Notes: generated by a model from the letters alone, not told the origin. A stretch of 20,514 nucleotides of DNA from an uncultured Neisseria sp. (GCA_927911515.1 CAKMQH010000003.1:1-20514); one strand, 5' to 3'. Shown: positions 1 through 9,644, counted from the stretch's first letter. A program made the numbers and translations.

Positions 1-238
1 ATCTTAGTTTGAACTTAACTTATCATAGACGGCAAACAATTTAATCAATTGAAATATAAATTCCGATTGAATAATTTTTTGGTAAAAGGTTAGAACTTGT
101 TGATATTAAAGCAGTCTAAAAATATCGCGCAGTTCGGCTGCGGATAACGATTCAATTAATAAATTATGATACTTTAATCTGGTTATTTATCCCATTTCCA
201 CGGATAGGCAACCGTCAGCTCACGGAAAAAATAATATC
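1..238. other. AT-rich leader upstream of the RTX gene
   Basis: No gene is supported here. The stretch is AT-rich and ends at the RTX start codon. A TATGAT hexamer at 165-170 is a good -10 match but has no convincing -35 at 17 bp. TTGATA at 100-105 is a good -35 but the matching -10 is poor. A promoter for the RTX gene probably lies here; its exact place is not decided by the sequence. Confidence 0.4.
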
Positions 239-3011
239 ATGGATGCAAAACAAGTCTTTCGCACTATCGTTTCTGAAGAATCTGTCGCACACTCCGCGTC
301 TTTGGAAAGGTCGTCTGAATCCAAGGTCTCCCAAGGAACAAAAAACAATGATGTCTATTATGTTACCCATACCGCAGACAGCATCGTGGAAAAGGCAAAC
401 GAAGGACAGGACACCGTTTACAGCAATGTCAGCTATACCTTGCCGAACAATGTTGAAAATTTAGTTTTGACCGGTTCGGACAATATTTATGGCGCGGGCA
501 ACAATTCAGATAATGTGCTAGTCGGCAACCGCGGCAACAACCGCCTGTATAGCGGACGCGGCAATGATATCGTTTACGGAGGCGCAGGCAACGACAACAT
601 CAACGGTGGGGAAGGTAATGACCAACTGTTCGGCGACGAGGGTAATGATATCCTAGACGGCGCGGCAGGAAACGATGTTTTACAAGGCGGGGAAGGCAAC
701 GATACCTATCTGTTTGGCGAGAAAAGCGGCAAAGATACGGTAATCGACCGCCAAGGCAGCAACAGCATCCGCTTTTTTGGACGATCTCAGTGTGGAAGAT
801 TTGACCGTTACCGCCGTGCGCAATGCCGAAGGCGGACAGGACTGGCGTATCGCCGTGAAACACACACAATCCGTCCTGACCATTTCCAATCAATATCAAG
901 AAGGCAGCAATATGCCTTCCGTTCAACGGTTTGTTTTCGCAAACGGCACATTAAATCTCAATCAATTCATCAAAGCCACTCAAGCACAAGTAGAAACTCG
1001 TGACAATGCAGGCGAGCGTATTGAAGGCACAGACGGAAACGACGAGCTGAACGGTACGGTCGGCAACGATATTATCGACGGCAAAGCAGGCGCGGACATT
1101 ATGCGTGGCGGCATAGGCGACGATACATATTATGTTGATAACGTTAAAGATGTTGTCGTTGAGAATGCCAGTGAAGGCAATGATACCGTAATCAGCAGCG
1201 TTTCTTATACTGCTTCTACCAATGTCGAGAACGTTACCCTGACCGGCAATGCCAATATCTACGCGGCAGGCAACAACAGCAATAATATCCTGACCGGCAA
1301 CAACGGTCACAACCGCCTCAACAGCGGTCGCGGCAACGATACCGTTTACGGCATGGGCGGTAATGACAACATTAACGGCGGCGACGGCAATGACTATTTG
1401 GACGGCGGCGACGGCAACGACAACATCAACGGCGATGCAGGTGACGACACTTTAATCGGAGGAGCAGGCAAAGATATGTTGAAAGGCGGATTAGGCAACG
1501 ACACTTATATCTACGGCAGCAACGATACGATTATCGATAATCAAGGCAACAACACCCTGCGTTTTTCAGACGACCTCCGCGTGAGCGACATCAAAGTAAA
1601 CGTCATCGACAATGCCGACGGCAGTAAAAACTGGGAAATCACATCCGCCAACGGTTCTGCCACCATTCAAAACCAAGTCGATGCCAAAGGTCATGTTTCC
1701 ATCAACCAATTCCAATTCTTCGGCGAAAACTATACAGCCGAAACTCTGCTCAAAGCCGTCAATACCGACAAAGCCGACAAAGGCATCAAAAATGAAGGCA
1801 CGCCAAACGACGATATTATTGTCGGCAGCAAGTTCAATGACGAATTAAGCTCCGGCACAGACGGCAGAGATGTCATTTACGGCATGGATGGCGACGATAT
1901 TATCCGAGACGAAGGCACCAGCTATTGGGGCAACGAATGGTCTTCAGACGACAAACTGTACGGCGGCAACGGCAATGACAAAATATATGCGCGGGTTGGT
2001 GCCGATTACCTAGACGGCGGCACAGGCGACGACTATCTGGAGGGCGGCGATGGGCGTGATACCTATGTCTTCGGCAAAGGATACGGACACGACACTATTT
2101 TCGACTTCGGTTTCGATATCGACGAAGAATTCAATCCCACCTCCATCAGCAACGCCGTAAAATTTACCGGCGGTCTGACATTGGACGATTTAAGCATCTC
2201 CGTTACCCAAGGCTACGATAAAACCGGCATCGACTATATGCCCGATCCATTCGACTTCCTCGCCGGACCTCGTCTGAACGGCAACACATGGACCGTTTCC
2301 ATCAAAGGCAGCAATGATGTATTGACGATTAAAAACCAAATGGGTTCGCAAGGTGCCATATCCGAGTTCCAATTCGACAACGGCACATACAGCACGGAAC
2401 AAATCATCGAACATTTCGGTTTGAAAGTATCCCATGTCCGCAAAGACGGCACGATAGTTCAATACCTGAATGACAACAGCGATACCTTTGACCAACGACT
2501 GTACGAAGGCTCCGACCGCATCATTCACGGCACGGACAACGGCGACACCGTCAGCGTTTCAGGAAACTACGGCGGCAAAACCACCTTTATCGGCGGCAGC
2601 GGCAACGATACCGTCGACGTCGGGCGTAATACCGTTATTGATGCCGGAGCCGGTGATGACACCATTTCCGTCAGCGGCTATTCCAATACGATTACATTCG
2701 GCAAAGGCAGCGGGCATGACAAATTGTCGCTGAACGCAAGCAACGAGGACAATACCGTATTGTTCTCAGGCAACCTGACGCTGAAAGACATCGATTTGGA
2801 AATCAACAAAGCCGAAAACAACAAAGTGAACTGGGTGGTCAAACTCAAAGGCAGCGATGATAGCTTGACCGTCTTGGATGCCGTTCAGTCATCAGATATC
2901 AACGGCAACACCGTAGATGCGTTTAAGTTTGCCGCATCAGGCGAAACGTACAGCATGTCTCAATTCTTGACCGCTTTGGGACACGATGCCGCCAATCAAG
3001 GTGTTTTGTAA
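239..3011 (+). pseudogene. RTX-type calcium-binding repeat protein, one frameshift
   Basis: The frame opened at ATG 239 stays in register to the T run at 773-778, and the continuation lies in another frame from about 777 to TAA 3009-3011. Removing one T (T6 to T5) gives a 923-residue protein. It has no signal peptide and starts almost directly with nonapeptide repeats of the GGxGxDxLx type, as in haemolysin/FrpC-like proteins exported by type I secretion. Glycine-rich blocks alternate with segments like haemolysin-type calcium-binding-related domains (DDL...LTI.NQ...F.FANG). A module of about 270 residues occurs twice: each copy has YYV...NEGNDTV, then NVEN.TLTG, then RTX repeats, then RF.DDL. 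A third and a fourth, more diverged, follow. No toxin, lipase or protease domain is visible. An uptake sequence (308-319) is embedded in the coding frame. Neither a secretion ABC transporter nor other T1SS gene is nearby. The break may be real, phase-variable or a read error. Confidence 0.8.
308..319 (+). other. DNA uptake sequence, AGGTCGTCTGAA dialect, inside coding sequence
   Basis: This is an exact 12-mer of the mucosa-type uptake sequence, read within the RTX gene where it encodes part of L-E-R-S-S-E-S. Most uptake sequences in this window are intergenic; this one lies in a poorly conserved N-terminal linker. Confidence 0.85.
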
Positions 3012-3042
3012 GCACTAGATAGCGTTGTCGATCGATTCGTTG

Positions 3043-3080
3043 TTTCAGACGACCTCGAAATGTTCAGAGGTCGTCTGAAA
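3043..3080. terminator. Inverted uptake-sequence pair after the RTX gene
   Basis: Two AGGTCGTCTGAA copies face each other (3044-3055 and 3068-3079) and form a 14-bp perfect stem with a 10-nt loop. Such pairs often act as transcription terminators in Neisseria. The T run on the + strand is poor here, so the uptake role is surer than termination. Confidence 0.7.
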
Positions 3081-3120
3081 AGCCCTTCGCTTCCCGTTTC
3101 GACAAAAACTGTTTTAAACG

Positions 3121-3146
3121 ACCGCGCTTTGATGTGCGGTTTTTTG
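3121..3146 (+). terminator. Rho-independent terminator downstream of the RTX gene
   Basis: ACCGC at 3121-3125 pairs with GCGGT at 3136-3140, followed at once by a run of T. It is a short GC stem with a canonical T tail on the + strand, 110 bases after the RTX stop codon. Confidence 0.6.
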
Positions 3147-3172
3147 TGTCTGTGCTTTGTCTGTTTCCAGTT

Positions 3173-3214
3173 TCAGATGACCTTGTTTGCTAAACGATAT
3201 TGGGGTCGTCTGAA
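3173..3214. other. Decayed uptake-sequence pair
   Basis: TTCAGATGACCT at 3173-3184 and GGGTCGTCTGAA at 3203-3214 each differ from the intact 12-mer by one base and face each other. The rest of 3081-3377 shows no gene. Confidence 0.5.
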
Positions 3215-3377
3215 AAATAGGGAAAACTGGGTGGGCGGATTTTGCGGGATGTGGATGGACTCAATTCGTTGGAGTAGGGGCAGGGAGTAGGGTAGGGATA
3301 TGGGCGAAGAAGGATAGGTTGTGCGTCTTCGATGAAACGGATATGGACTGATGCTGAAACACAGGTAAACGGGCATT

Positions 3378-3411
3378 AAAAAAGGTCGTCTGAAATTTTC
3401 AGAGACCTTTT
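3378..3411 (-). terminator. Terminator of norB built on an uptake sequence
   Basis: On the minus strand AAAGGTCTCTGAAA pairs with TTTCAGACGACCTTT, followed by TTT, 20 to 50 bases past the norB stop codon. One arm contains an intact uptake sequence (3383-3394); the other arm is an imperfect copy. Confidence 0.75.
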
Positions 3412-3432
3412 GCATGGTATTCAAGCTAGGAT

Positions 3433-5686
3433 TTATTTATCGCGGCTGAATACGATTTTGGTTGCTTGGATGGCTACGCAGATTGCACCGCCGATGAAGA
3501 TCAAGTCGGCTGCTGTACGTACCCAGCGCAGGGTGTCGAGGATTTCCATTTGCATGAATTCTTCGCTACGGGCATACCACAGGCCATGAGTGATGGAGGC
3601 GTATGCTTGGATCGCGCCGACAGGCAGCAGGCTGACGATGATCATGCCGACCAAGCCGCCGTTGAGCAGCCAGAAGCCCCAAGTCATGAGTTTGTCGTCG
3701 AAATGTGCGTTTGGTTTCAGGTAGCGGGCAACCAGCAATACGAAGCCCAGTGCCAAGAAGCCGTACACACCGAACAAGGCTGCGTGTGCGTGAACTGCGG
3801 TAGTGTTCAGACCTTGGATGTAGAACAGGGAAATCGGCGGGTTAATCAGGAAGCCGAATACGCCGGCACCGATCATGTTCCAGAAGGCAACTGCTACGAA
3901 GCACATCAGCGGCCAACGCAGGCGTTTCGCCCAGTCGGACAGGTGTTGGTAAGACCAGTGTTCGTAAGCTTCACGGCCCAGCAATACCAGCGGTACGACT
4001 TCCAATGCGGAGAAGCAGGCACCGATTGCCATAGAGGCGGAGGTAGAACCGGAGAAGTACAGGTGGTGAAGCGTACCCGGGATACCGCCCAACATGAAGA
4101 TGGCGGCGGCGGCCAGAGTGGATGCGGTAGCGGTACTGCGGCGGACGAAGCCCATGTTGTAGAAGATGAAGGCAAAGGCTGCGGTTGCGAATACTTCGAA
4201 GAAGCCTTCTACCCACAGGTGAACTACCCACCAGCGCCAGTATTCCATAACGGCAATCGGGGATTTTTCGCCGTAGAACAGACCGGGTGCGTAGAACACG
4301 CCTACACCGACCATGGAGGCAACGAAGATTGCCAGCAGGTTTTTGTCCACGCCTTTTTCTTTAAAGGCGGAGGTGGTGCAGCGCAGCATCAGGAACAGCC
4401 ACAACAGCAGGCCGACCATCAGCAGGAGTTGCCAGAAACGACCCAAGTCGAGGTATTCGTAACCTTGGTGTCCGAACCAGAAGTTGAATTGAGGAGGAAG
4501 GACGTGCGTCAGGGCGAAGAAGTTACCTGCGTAAGAACCGCCGACTACGATGAACAGGGCGATGTACAGGAAGTTCACGCCGGCGCGTTGGAACTTGGGA
4601 TCTTTGCCGCCGTTAACAATCGGCGCCAGGAACAGACCTGCTGTCAGGAAGCCGGTTGCAATCCAGAAGATGGCGGATTGGATGTGCCAAGTACGGGTCA
4701 ATGCGTAAGGGAACCAGTCGGACATTTCGAAGCCCAGTGCTTCGTCGATGCCGTAGAACCTTGACCTTCGACGGTGTAGTGTGCAGTCAGACCGCCCAGT
4801 AACACTTGTACCACAAACAGGGCAACTGTCAGGAAGACGTATTTGCCCAATGCTTTTTGGGAAGGAGTCAGCTGTACTTTGGAAATCGGGTCTTCAGTCG
4901 GAACTTCTACTTCTTCGTGTTTGGTCAGGAAGGAGTAACCCCACATCAGCAAGCCGATACCCATCAAGAGCAATACAACGCTGGTGAACGACCACATGTA
5001 GTTTTCAGTAGTCGGTACGTTGTTGATCAGAGGCTCGTGCGGCCAGTTGTTGGTGTATGTGAAAGTTTCGTCAGGACGGTTGGTCGAGGCAGACCATGAA
5101 GTCCAGAAGAAGAAGTTGAACAGTTTTTCACGCGCTTCTTTACTTGGCAATGTGTTGTTTTTCATTGCGAAGTGTTCGCGGGTCGTCTGAAGGGCGGGAT
5201 CGTCGCTGTATACGCCGTGGTAGTAAGGCAGGATGCTCTCAATGGCTTTGACACGGGTATCGCTGATGACGACGCTGCCGTCTTCTTTAATACGGCTTTG
5301 GTTGCGGTATTCGTCGGCAAGGCGGGTTTTCAGTACGGCTTGTTCTTCAGGAGAAACTTCGTGAATTTTTTGCCGTAAGTCTCTTGCGCAGTCAAATCCA
5401 ACCATGCGACAAGCTCGCGGTGCAGCCAGTCGGCTGTCCAGTCCGGAGCTTGGTATGCGCCGTGTCCCAATACGGAACCGACTTCCATACCGCCGGTGGT
5501 TTGCCAGGCTGATTGACCTGCCAAAATATCGTCTTTAGTCATCAACTGCGTGCCTGATGCCGAAACGACTTTTTCAGGATAAGGCGGGGCTTTTTTATAA
5601 ACCTCGCTGCCCATGTAGCCAAGAATGGTAAAGCAGACTGCCAGGACGGCAAACAGCAAGTACCATAACTTCTTGTACTGTCCCAT
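3433..5686 (-). pseudogene. norB: Quinol-dependent nitric oxide reductase NorB, two frameshifts
   Basis: This encodes qNOR, the inner-membrane enzyme that reduces nitric oxide to nitrous oxide with electrons from quinol. The reading falls in three frames: 5686 to about 5355, about 5358 to about 4755, and about 4750 to 3433. Adding one base in the A run near 5363 and one T near 4758 restores a single 751-residue protein, the length I recall for meningococcal NorB, which argues the frame is otherwise intact. Seen in order: an N-terminal anchor (LLFAVLAVCFTILGYMG), the hydrophilic cytochrome-c-like fold region of qNOR, then a many-helix catalytic domain with histidines and glutamate of the haem b3/FeB site (HLWVEGFFEVF, GTLHHLYFSGS, HAHAALFGVYGF). 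AAGGAG lies 8 bases before the ATG. It is divergent from aniA. Family knowledge: NsrR represses norB and NO relieves this. Both breaks sit in short homopolymers, so a read error is possible. Confidence 0.93.
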
Positions 5687-5726
5687 TTCAGAACTCCTTA
5701 TTTTGGTAAAAAGTGGTTGCTTATAA

Positions 5727-5743
5727 ATTCATACTATATGAAT
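5727..5743. promoter_or_regulatory. Palindrome in the norB promoter region, candidate NsrR operator
   Basis: ATTCATA-CTA-TATGAAT is a perfect 7-3-7 dyad 41 to 57 bases upstream of the norB start codon. On the minus strand it overlaps a TATAGT that could serve as the -10. Neisserial norB is repressed by NsrR at its promoter; the assignment of this dyad to NsrR is inference from position and symmetry. Confidence 0.5.
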
Positions 5744-5965
5744 GTTAAAGATTGTAGCACTCTTTTCAGGCAAAAGAAATATTCTCTTAACAACAATCTT
5801 TAAAAACAGGGATATAGTTAATAGTAATTCCTATTCTCAAGAATACAATGGCATTTTTGTAAAGGATCGGATAAAACATGTGAGCAATAATAGACGATTT
5901 GATGTAGTTTTATCTAATCATTAAGTATTAAAACGGGGGTTAAAGGTTCATCTTCGATGAATTAA

Positions 5966-6014
5966 TTGATTTAAGTCAAGATATGGCGGTAAAACCGGCT
6001 ACATAATCCTACAA
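5966..6014 (+). promoter_or_regulatory. FNR-activated promoter of aniA
   Basis: TTGAT-TTAA-GTCAA at 5966-5979 matches the FNR consensus TTGAT-N4-ATCAA at all but one base. A -10-like CATAAT lies at 6002-6007, preceded by TA. With the FNR box centred at 5972.5, a start near 6014 puts it at -41.5, the class II activator position. This agrees with the known FNR dependence of aniA in Neisseria. NarP or NsrR sites may also be present but I could not identify them. Confidence 0.8.
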
Positions 6015-6034
6015 AAGTTCACAAGAGATGCCTT

Positions 6035-6046
6035 TTCAGACGACCT
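6035..6046 (-). other. DNA uptake sequence in the aniA leader
   Basis: An exact TTCAGACGACCT, the reverse of AGGTCGTCTGAA, lies in the predicted 5' untranslated region of aniA. It is single rather than paired. Confidence 0.8.
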
Positions 6047-6148
6047 AAATATGAAAGTTTGAAAGAGCTAAAAGCGGTATACCGCAGATAACAGAGTTTG
6101 AGAAATTACCCTAACCTTCTTAGATAATTACTAAAGGAAATGACAACT

Positions 6149-7351
6149 ATGAAACGCCAAGCTTTAGCTGCAATTATTGCTTCAGTTTTTGCTTTAGCCG
6201 CTTGTGGTGAGCAAGCTGCCCAAAAACCTGCCGAGCAAACCGCTTCCGCTACTGCAACTGCCGAAGCTCCTGCTTCTAGCACTCAGGCTGCTGCCGAGAC
6301 TCCTGCAGCCGATCTGCCTGTTATTGATGCGGTAACCACTCACGCTCCTGAAGTTCCGCCTGCCATCGACCGCGACCATCCTGCACGTGTCCGCGTGAAA
6401 ATGGAAACCGTCGAAAAAACCATGAAAATGGACGATGGCGTGGAATACCACTACTGGACATTTAACGGCGACGTTCCGGGCCGCATGATCCGCGTACGCG
6501 AAGGCGATACCGTGGAAGTCGAATTCTCTAACAACCCGTCTTCTACCGTACCGCACAATGTTGACTTCCACGCTGCTACCGGTCCAGGCGGTGGTGCAGA
6601 AGCCAGCTTTACCGCTCCGGGCCGTACTTCTACATTCAGCTTCAAAGCCCTGCAACCCGGTCTGTACATCTACCACTGTGCCGTTGCCCCTGTCGGTATG
6701 CACATCGCCAACGGTATGTACGGTCTGATTTTGGTTGAACCTAAAGAAGGTCTGCCTAAAGTGGACAAAGAGTTCTACATCGTACAAGGCGACTTCTACA
6801 CCAAAGGTAAAAAAGGTGCGCAAGGCCTGCAACCGTTCGATATGGACAAAGCTATCGCCGAACAACCTGAATACGTTGTATTTAACGGTCACGTAGGCGC
6901 TATCGCCGGCGACAACGCCCTGAAAGCCAAAGCAGGCGAAACCGTCCGTATGTACGTGGGTAACGGTGGTCCGAACCTCGTTTCTTCCTTCCACGTTATC
7001 GGTGAGATCTTCGACAAAGTTTACGTAGAAGCCGGCAAACTGATCAACGAAAACGTACAAAGTACCCTGATTCCTGCCGGTGGTGCAGCGATTGTCGAAT
7101 TTAAAGCCGACATCCCGGGCAGCTATACTGTGGTTGACCACTCTCTCTTCCGTGCGTTCAACAAAGGCGCGTTGGGTCAATTGAAAGTAGAGGGCGCAGA
7201 GAACGCTGAAATCATGACCAAAAAACTGGAAGACAAAGCCTATGCAGGTAGCGGTGCGGCTTCAGCCCCTGCCGCTTCAGCTCCGGCTGCCCCTGCATCT
7301 TCCGCAGCAGCGCCTGCTTCCGCAGCATCTGCAGGTAAAGGCGGCTACTAA
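6149..7351 (+). CDS. aniA: Copper-containing nitrite reductase AniA, outer-membrane lipoprotein
   Basis: AniA reduces nitrite to nitric oxide on the outer membrane in oxygen-limited respiration. The start at 6149 (MKRQALAA) is preferred to ATG 6140 because AAAGGA sits 11 bases before it, and it gives a 400-residue precursor. The lipoprotein signal ends in LAAC with C19. An Ala/Pro/Ser linker (residues 20-60) leads to two cupredoxin domains. Visible copper ligands: type 1 H136, C177, H185, M190; type 2 H141, H176 and H331. D139 and H282 match the catalytic Asp and His, all shifted by two from published AniA numbering as I recall it. The C-terminal tail repeats AASAP/ASAP and ends GKGGY; the corresponding tail in pathogenic Neisseria is O-glycosylated, so it may be here. 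It is intact, unlike norB opposite it, and is expected to respond to FNR. Confidence 0.97.
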   Translation: MKRQALAAIIASVFALAACGEQAAQKPAEQTASATATAEAPASSTQAAAETPAADLPVIDAVTTHAPEVPPAIDRDHPARVRVKMETVEKTMKMDDGVEYHYWTFNGDVPGRMIRVREGDTVEVEFSNNPSSTVPHNVDFHAATGPGGGAEASFTAPGRTSTFSFKALQPGLYIYHCAVAPVGMHIANGMYGLILVEPKEGLPKVDKEFYIVQGDFYTKGKKGAQGLQPFDMDKAIAEQPEYVVFNGHVGAIAGDNALKAKAGETVRMYVGNGGPNLVSSFHVIGEIFDKVYVEAGKLINENVQSTLIPAGGAAIVEFKADIPGSYTVVDHSLFRAFNKGALGQLKVEGAENAEIMTKKLEDKAYAGSGAASAPAASAPAAPASSAAAPASAASAGKGGY

Positions 7352-7379
7352 TCCAGTCATCTCGGCATAGAAACAGAAA

Positions 7380-7426
7380 AAAGCCACTGCTGTTCCGGCT
7401 GATGCAAGGACAACAGTGGCTTTCTT
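7380..7426 (+). terminator. Terminator of aniA
   Basis: AAAGCCACTG (7380-7389) pairs with CAGTGGCTTT (7414-7423), with GTT/AAC extending the stem across a small bulge, followed by CTT. It starts 28 bases after the stop codon. Confidence 0.75.
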
Positions 7427-7446
7427 CCACAACCAATCGAAAGATT

Positions 7447-7492
7447 GGTTTTTCAGACGACCTATCAAGTATCGAAGGTCGTCTGAAAAACC
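7447..7492. terminator. Inverted uptake-sequence pair downstream of aniA
   Basis: Intact copies at 7452-7463 and 7476-7487 face each other. The perfect stem extends to 17 bp (7447-7463 with 7476-7492) around a 12-nt loop. This is a second possible terminator and an uptake signal. Confidence 0.7.
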
Positions 7493-7501
7493 AGTTTCAA
7501 G

Positions 7502-7660
7502 TATAGTGGATTAAATTTAAATCAGGACAAAGGCGACGAAGCCGCAGACAGTACAGATAGTACGGAACCGATTCACTTGGTGCTTCAGCACCTTAGAGAA
7601 TCGTTCTCTTTGAGCTAAGGCGAGACAACGCCGTACTGGTTTAAAGTTGAATCCACTATA
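7502..7660. repeat. Correia repeat enclosed element (long form)
   Basis: The element is 159 bp, begins TATAGTGGATT and ends AATCCACTATA. Its core includes GACAAAGGCGACGAAGCCGC, GTACAGATAGTACGG and CTTGGTGCTTCAGCACC, as in the full-length Correia element of pathogenic Neisseria. These non-coding mobile units can carry promoters at their ends and RNase III processing sites. It lies between aniA and the 3' end of the convergent hydrolase gene. Confidence 0.92.
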
Positions 7661-7691
7661 TTATGACTTGATGGAACTTGCTGTATTTGTT

Positions 7692-7703
7692 TTCAGACGA
7701 CCC
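7692..7703 (-). other. Near-exact uptake sequence after the hydrolase gene
   Basis: TTCAGACGACCC matches 11 of 12 bases of the reverse uptake sequence. It is single and lies just past the hydrolase stop codon. Confidence 0.55.
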
Positions 7704-7713
7704 CTAGGCAGCT

Positions 7714-8786
7714 TTATTGTAAAGATTCGGCAAACCAGTCTTGCGTGGCGGTATCGGCATCGAAGACTTGTCCCATTAGCGGAGTCAACGGATTTACGCC
7801 CAAACTGCGTGCCAGCGGGATGCTTTGAAGCAGGGGTTCGTTCCAAGCGTGCAGTGCCATGGCGTAGGCGCCCCAGTGGATGGGCATGAAGCGTTTGGGG
7901 GCAAGCTGCGCGGCATAGCGGGCGGTTTGTTCGGGGAAGAGGTGGTTGTTGGGCCAATGTTCGCTGTATTGTCCGTTTTCGATGAACGCGATGTCGAATC
8001 CGTTGAATTTTTCGGCAATTTTATCGAAATGGCTGCCTTGTGCCGAGTCGCCGTGAAAATAGAATTTTTCATTGCCATGTTCGATGACGAAGCTGGACCA
8101 CAGGGCTTGGTTGTGGTCGGTCAGTGTTCGGGATGAATCGTGGCGGGCAGGTAGTGCGGTGTAGCGGATGCCGTTGCGTTCGGTACTTTGCCACCAATCG
8201 AGTTCGGTAATACGCTCTTGCGGCACGCCCCATTTTTCAGCAGTACGCCCATGCCGAGCGAGACGATGAAATGGCTGTTGCCTTTTGAATCGAGTGCCTG
8301 CACGCTGTCTTTTTCGAGGTGGTCATAGTGGCTGTGGGAAATCAGGATGACATCGACGGGCGGCAGTTCGCCGATTTCTGCGGGAGCTGGCTGGAAGCGT
8401 TTCATGGTGATGGGAATGGGGGAGACGGAATTGCCGAAAACGGGGTCGGTAATGACGGTTTGCCCGCCGATCCGCATCAATAGGGTGGAATGTCCGAACC
8501 AGAGGAAGCGGCTTTTCCCTTCGGGTGCGGCGAGGAAAGTCTGCCAGTCGGGCTTGACGGTAGGCAGAAGTTTGGGCGGGCGCGTTGCCTGCGGGTCGGT
8601 CAGGATTTTCCAAAATGCACCGACGAGGCCGGTTGGTTTTTGCTGCGGTTCGGGATTGAAGAAGGTTTGCGTTTTCGGATCGTAGTGGTCGCTTGCGGGG
8701 TAAACGGGATGTTGGTCGGGATAGAGCCAGTAGGTGAGCAGGGCGCAGATGGTGGTAAAGGCAATGAGTTTTTTCTTGTGTTTCAT
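7714..8786 (-). pseudogene. MBL-fold metallo-hydrolase (UlaG/NAPE-PLD-like), frameshifted
   Basis: The N-terminal half (8786 to about 8240) and C-terminal half (about 8240 to 7714) are in different frames. The break is in an A5 run at about 8233-8237: one more A gives the family sequence LLKKWGVPQERITELDWW and a 357-residue protein. The N terminus has a basic start and one membrane anchor (LIAFTTICALLTYWL). The fold is marked by WFGHSTLLMRIGG, TDPVFG, the metal motif HSHYDH, PARHDSSRTL, YFHGDSAQG and MPIHWGAYAMALHAWNEP, all typical of the metal-dependent hydrolases grouped with UlaG and NAPE-phospholipase D. The substrate is unknown. It follows fnr on the same strand, but a terminator lies between them. 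The disruption may be a read error. Confidence 0.85.
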
Positions 8787-8803
8787 ATTGGTTTTTTATG
8801 AAG

Positions 8804-8833
8804 AAGGTCGTCTGAAAATTTTTCAGAGACCTT
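8804..8833 (-). terminator. Terminator of fnr built on an uptake sequence
   Basis: AAGGTC-GTCTGAAAA and TTTTTCAGA-GACCTT form a stem 28 to 57 bases past the fnr stop codon on the minus strand. The arm at 8805-8816 is an intact uptake sequence. It separates fnr from the downstream hydrolase gene, whose start codon is 18 bases further on. Confidence 0.7.
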
Positions 8834-8860
8834 TGATTCTGTTTGAAGTTTGAAAATGGT

Positions 8861-9595
8861 TCAGATGGCGTGTGAACAGCCGGATACCATTTTTTTGAGG
8901 GTTTGCGAGTCGAGGATTTTGATGTGTTTGTGTTCGACCGAAATCAAACCTTCGTGATGGAACTTGGACAGCGTGCGGCTGACGGTTTCGAGTTTCAGCC
9001 CCAAATAGCTGCCGATTTCTTCGCGAGACATCCGCAGGATGAAATCATTGGCGGCAAATCCGCGTGAGTAAAGGCGTTGGGACAAGTTAAGCAAAAACGC
9101 CGCCAGACGTTCTTCGGCGCGCATATTGCCCAAAAGCAGCATCACGCCTTGGTCGCGCACGATTTCGCGGCTCATCAATCTGAAAAAATGGCTTCTCAAG
9201 CTGGGGATGTTGTGTCCCAATTCTTCAATGTGGGAAAAGGGTAACTCACACACCTCGCTGTCTTCCAAAGCCACCGCGTCGCAGCTGTGGACATGGGAAC
9301 AAATGCCGTCCATGCCGATGAGTTCGCCGGACATAAAAAAGCCGGTAACCTGATCGCGGCCGTCCTGACTGGCAACCGTGGTTTTGAAAAAACCGGCACG
9401 GATGGCAAACAGCGACGCGAAAGGCTCACCGGTGCGGAACAGATATTCTCCCTTCTTCAAGCGGCGGCTCTGACGGATGACCGTGTCCAATTGTGCGAAC
9501 TCATTCGGCAGCAGCCCGACGGGCAGGCAGAGTTCACGCAGCGAACAGGAAGAACACAGGGTTTTCATCTGATGCAAGGCATTGTGTGTGGTCAT
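8861..9595 (-). CDS. fnr: FNR, oxygen-sensing transcription regulator
   Basis: This 244-residue CRP/FNR-family protein is expected to bind a [4Fe-4S] cluster and activate anaerobic genes. The cluster ligands are visible: C14, C17, C23 (CSSCSLRELC) and C116 (EDSEVCELPF), each six lower than C20, C23, C29 and C122 of E. coli FNR. A cyclic-nucleotide-binding-like fold follows (residues about 25-130), then a dimer helix and a helix-turn-helix with EEIGSYLGLKLETVSRTLSKF, whose E..(S)R pattern matches the FNR recognition helix. AAGGG lies 6 bases before the ATG. It is divergent from hemN; an FNR-like site between them suggests autoregulation, control of hemN, or both. Its own targets in this window probably include aniA. 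Confidence 0.95.
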   Translation of the reverse strand: MTTHNALHQMKTLCSSCSLRELCLPVGLLPNEFAQLDTVIRQSRRLKKGEYLFRTGEPFASLFAIRAGFFKTTVASQDGRDQVTGFFMSGELIGMDGICSHVHSCDAVALEDSEVCELPFSHIEELGHNIPSLRSHFFRLMSREIVRDQGVMLLLGNMRAEERLAAFLLNLSQRLYSRGFAANDFILRMSREEIGSYLGLKLETVSRTLSKFHHEGLISVEHKHIKILDSQTLKKMVSGCSHAI

Positions 9596-9644
9596 AAAAT
9601 ACCCTTAAATTAAGGTTTTTATCCTGTCATGATTACGTAAGTTA

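Noticed and set aside
500..2100. Regular short repeats that could suggest a CRISPR array or satellite
   Set aside because: The repeats are codon-phased GGxGxD units of an RTX protein, with no constant spacer structure.
3466..4764. Long open frame on the + strand opposite norB
   Set aside because: It is antisense to a clear NorB coding region. The composition (many Gln, His, Glu and Cys) is the usual shadow of a GC-rich membrane protein gene, and no ribosome binding site or family motif is seen.
5742..5924. 60-codon open frame in the norB-aniA gap
   Set aside because: It has no ribosome binding site, overlaps the norB promoter palindrome, and its peptide shows no family feature. I read it as regulatory DNA.
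6194..7180. Long minus-strand open frame opposite aniA
   Set aside because: It is the complement of an intact AniA with all copper ligands, and the peptide has no recognisable domain.
7502..7660. Possible insertion sequence because of the inverted termini
   Set aside because: There is no transposase and the core matches the non-coding Correia element.
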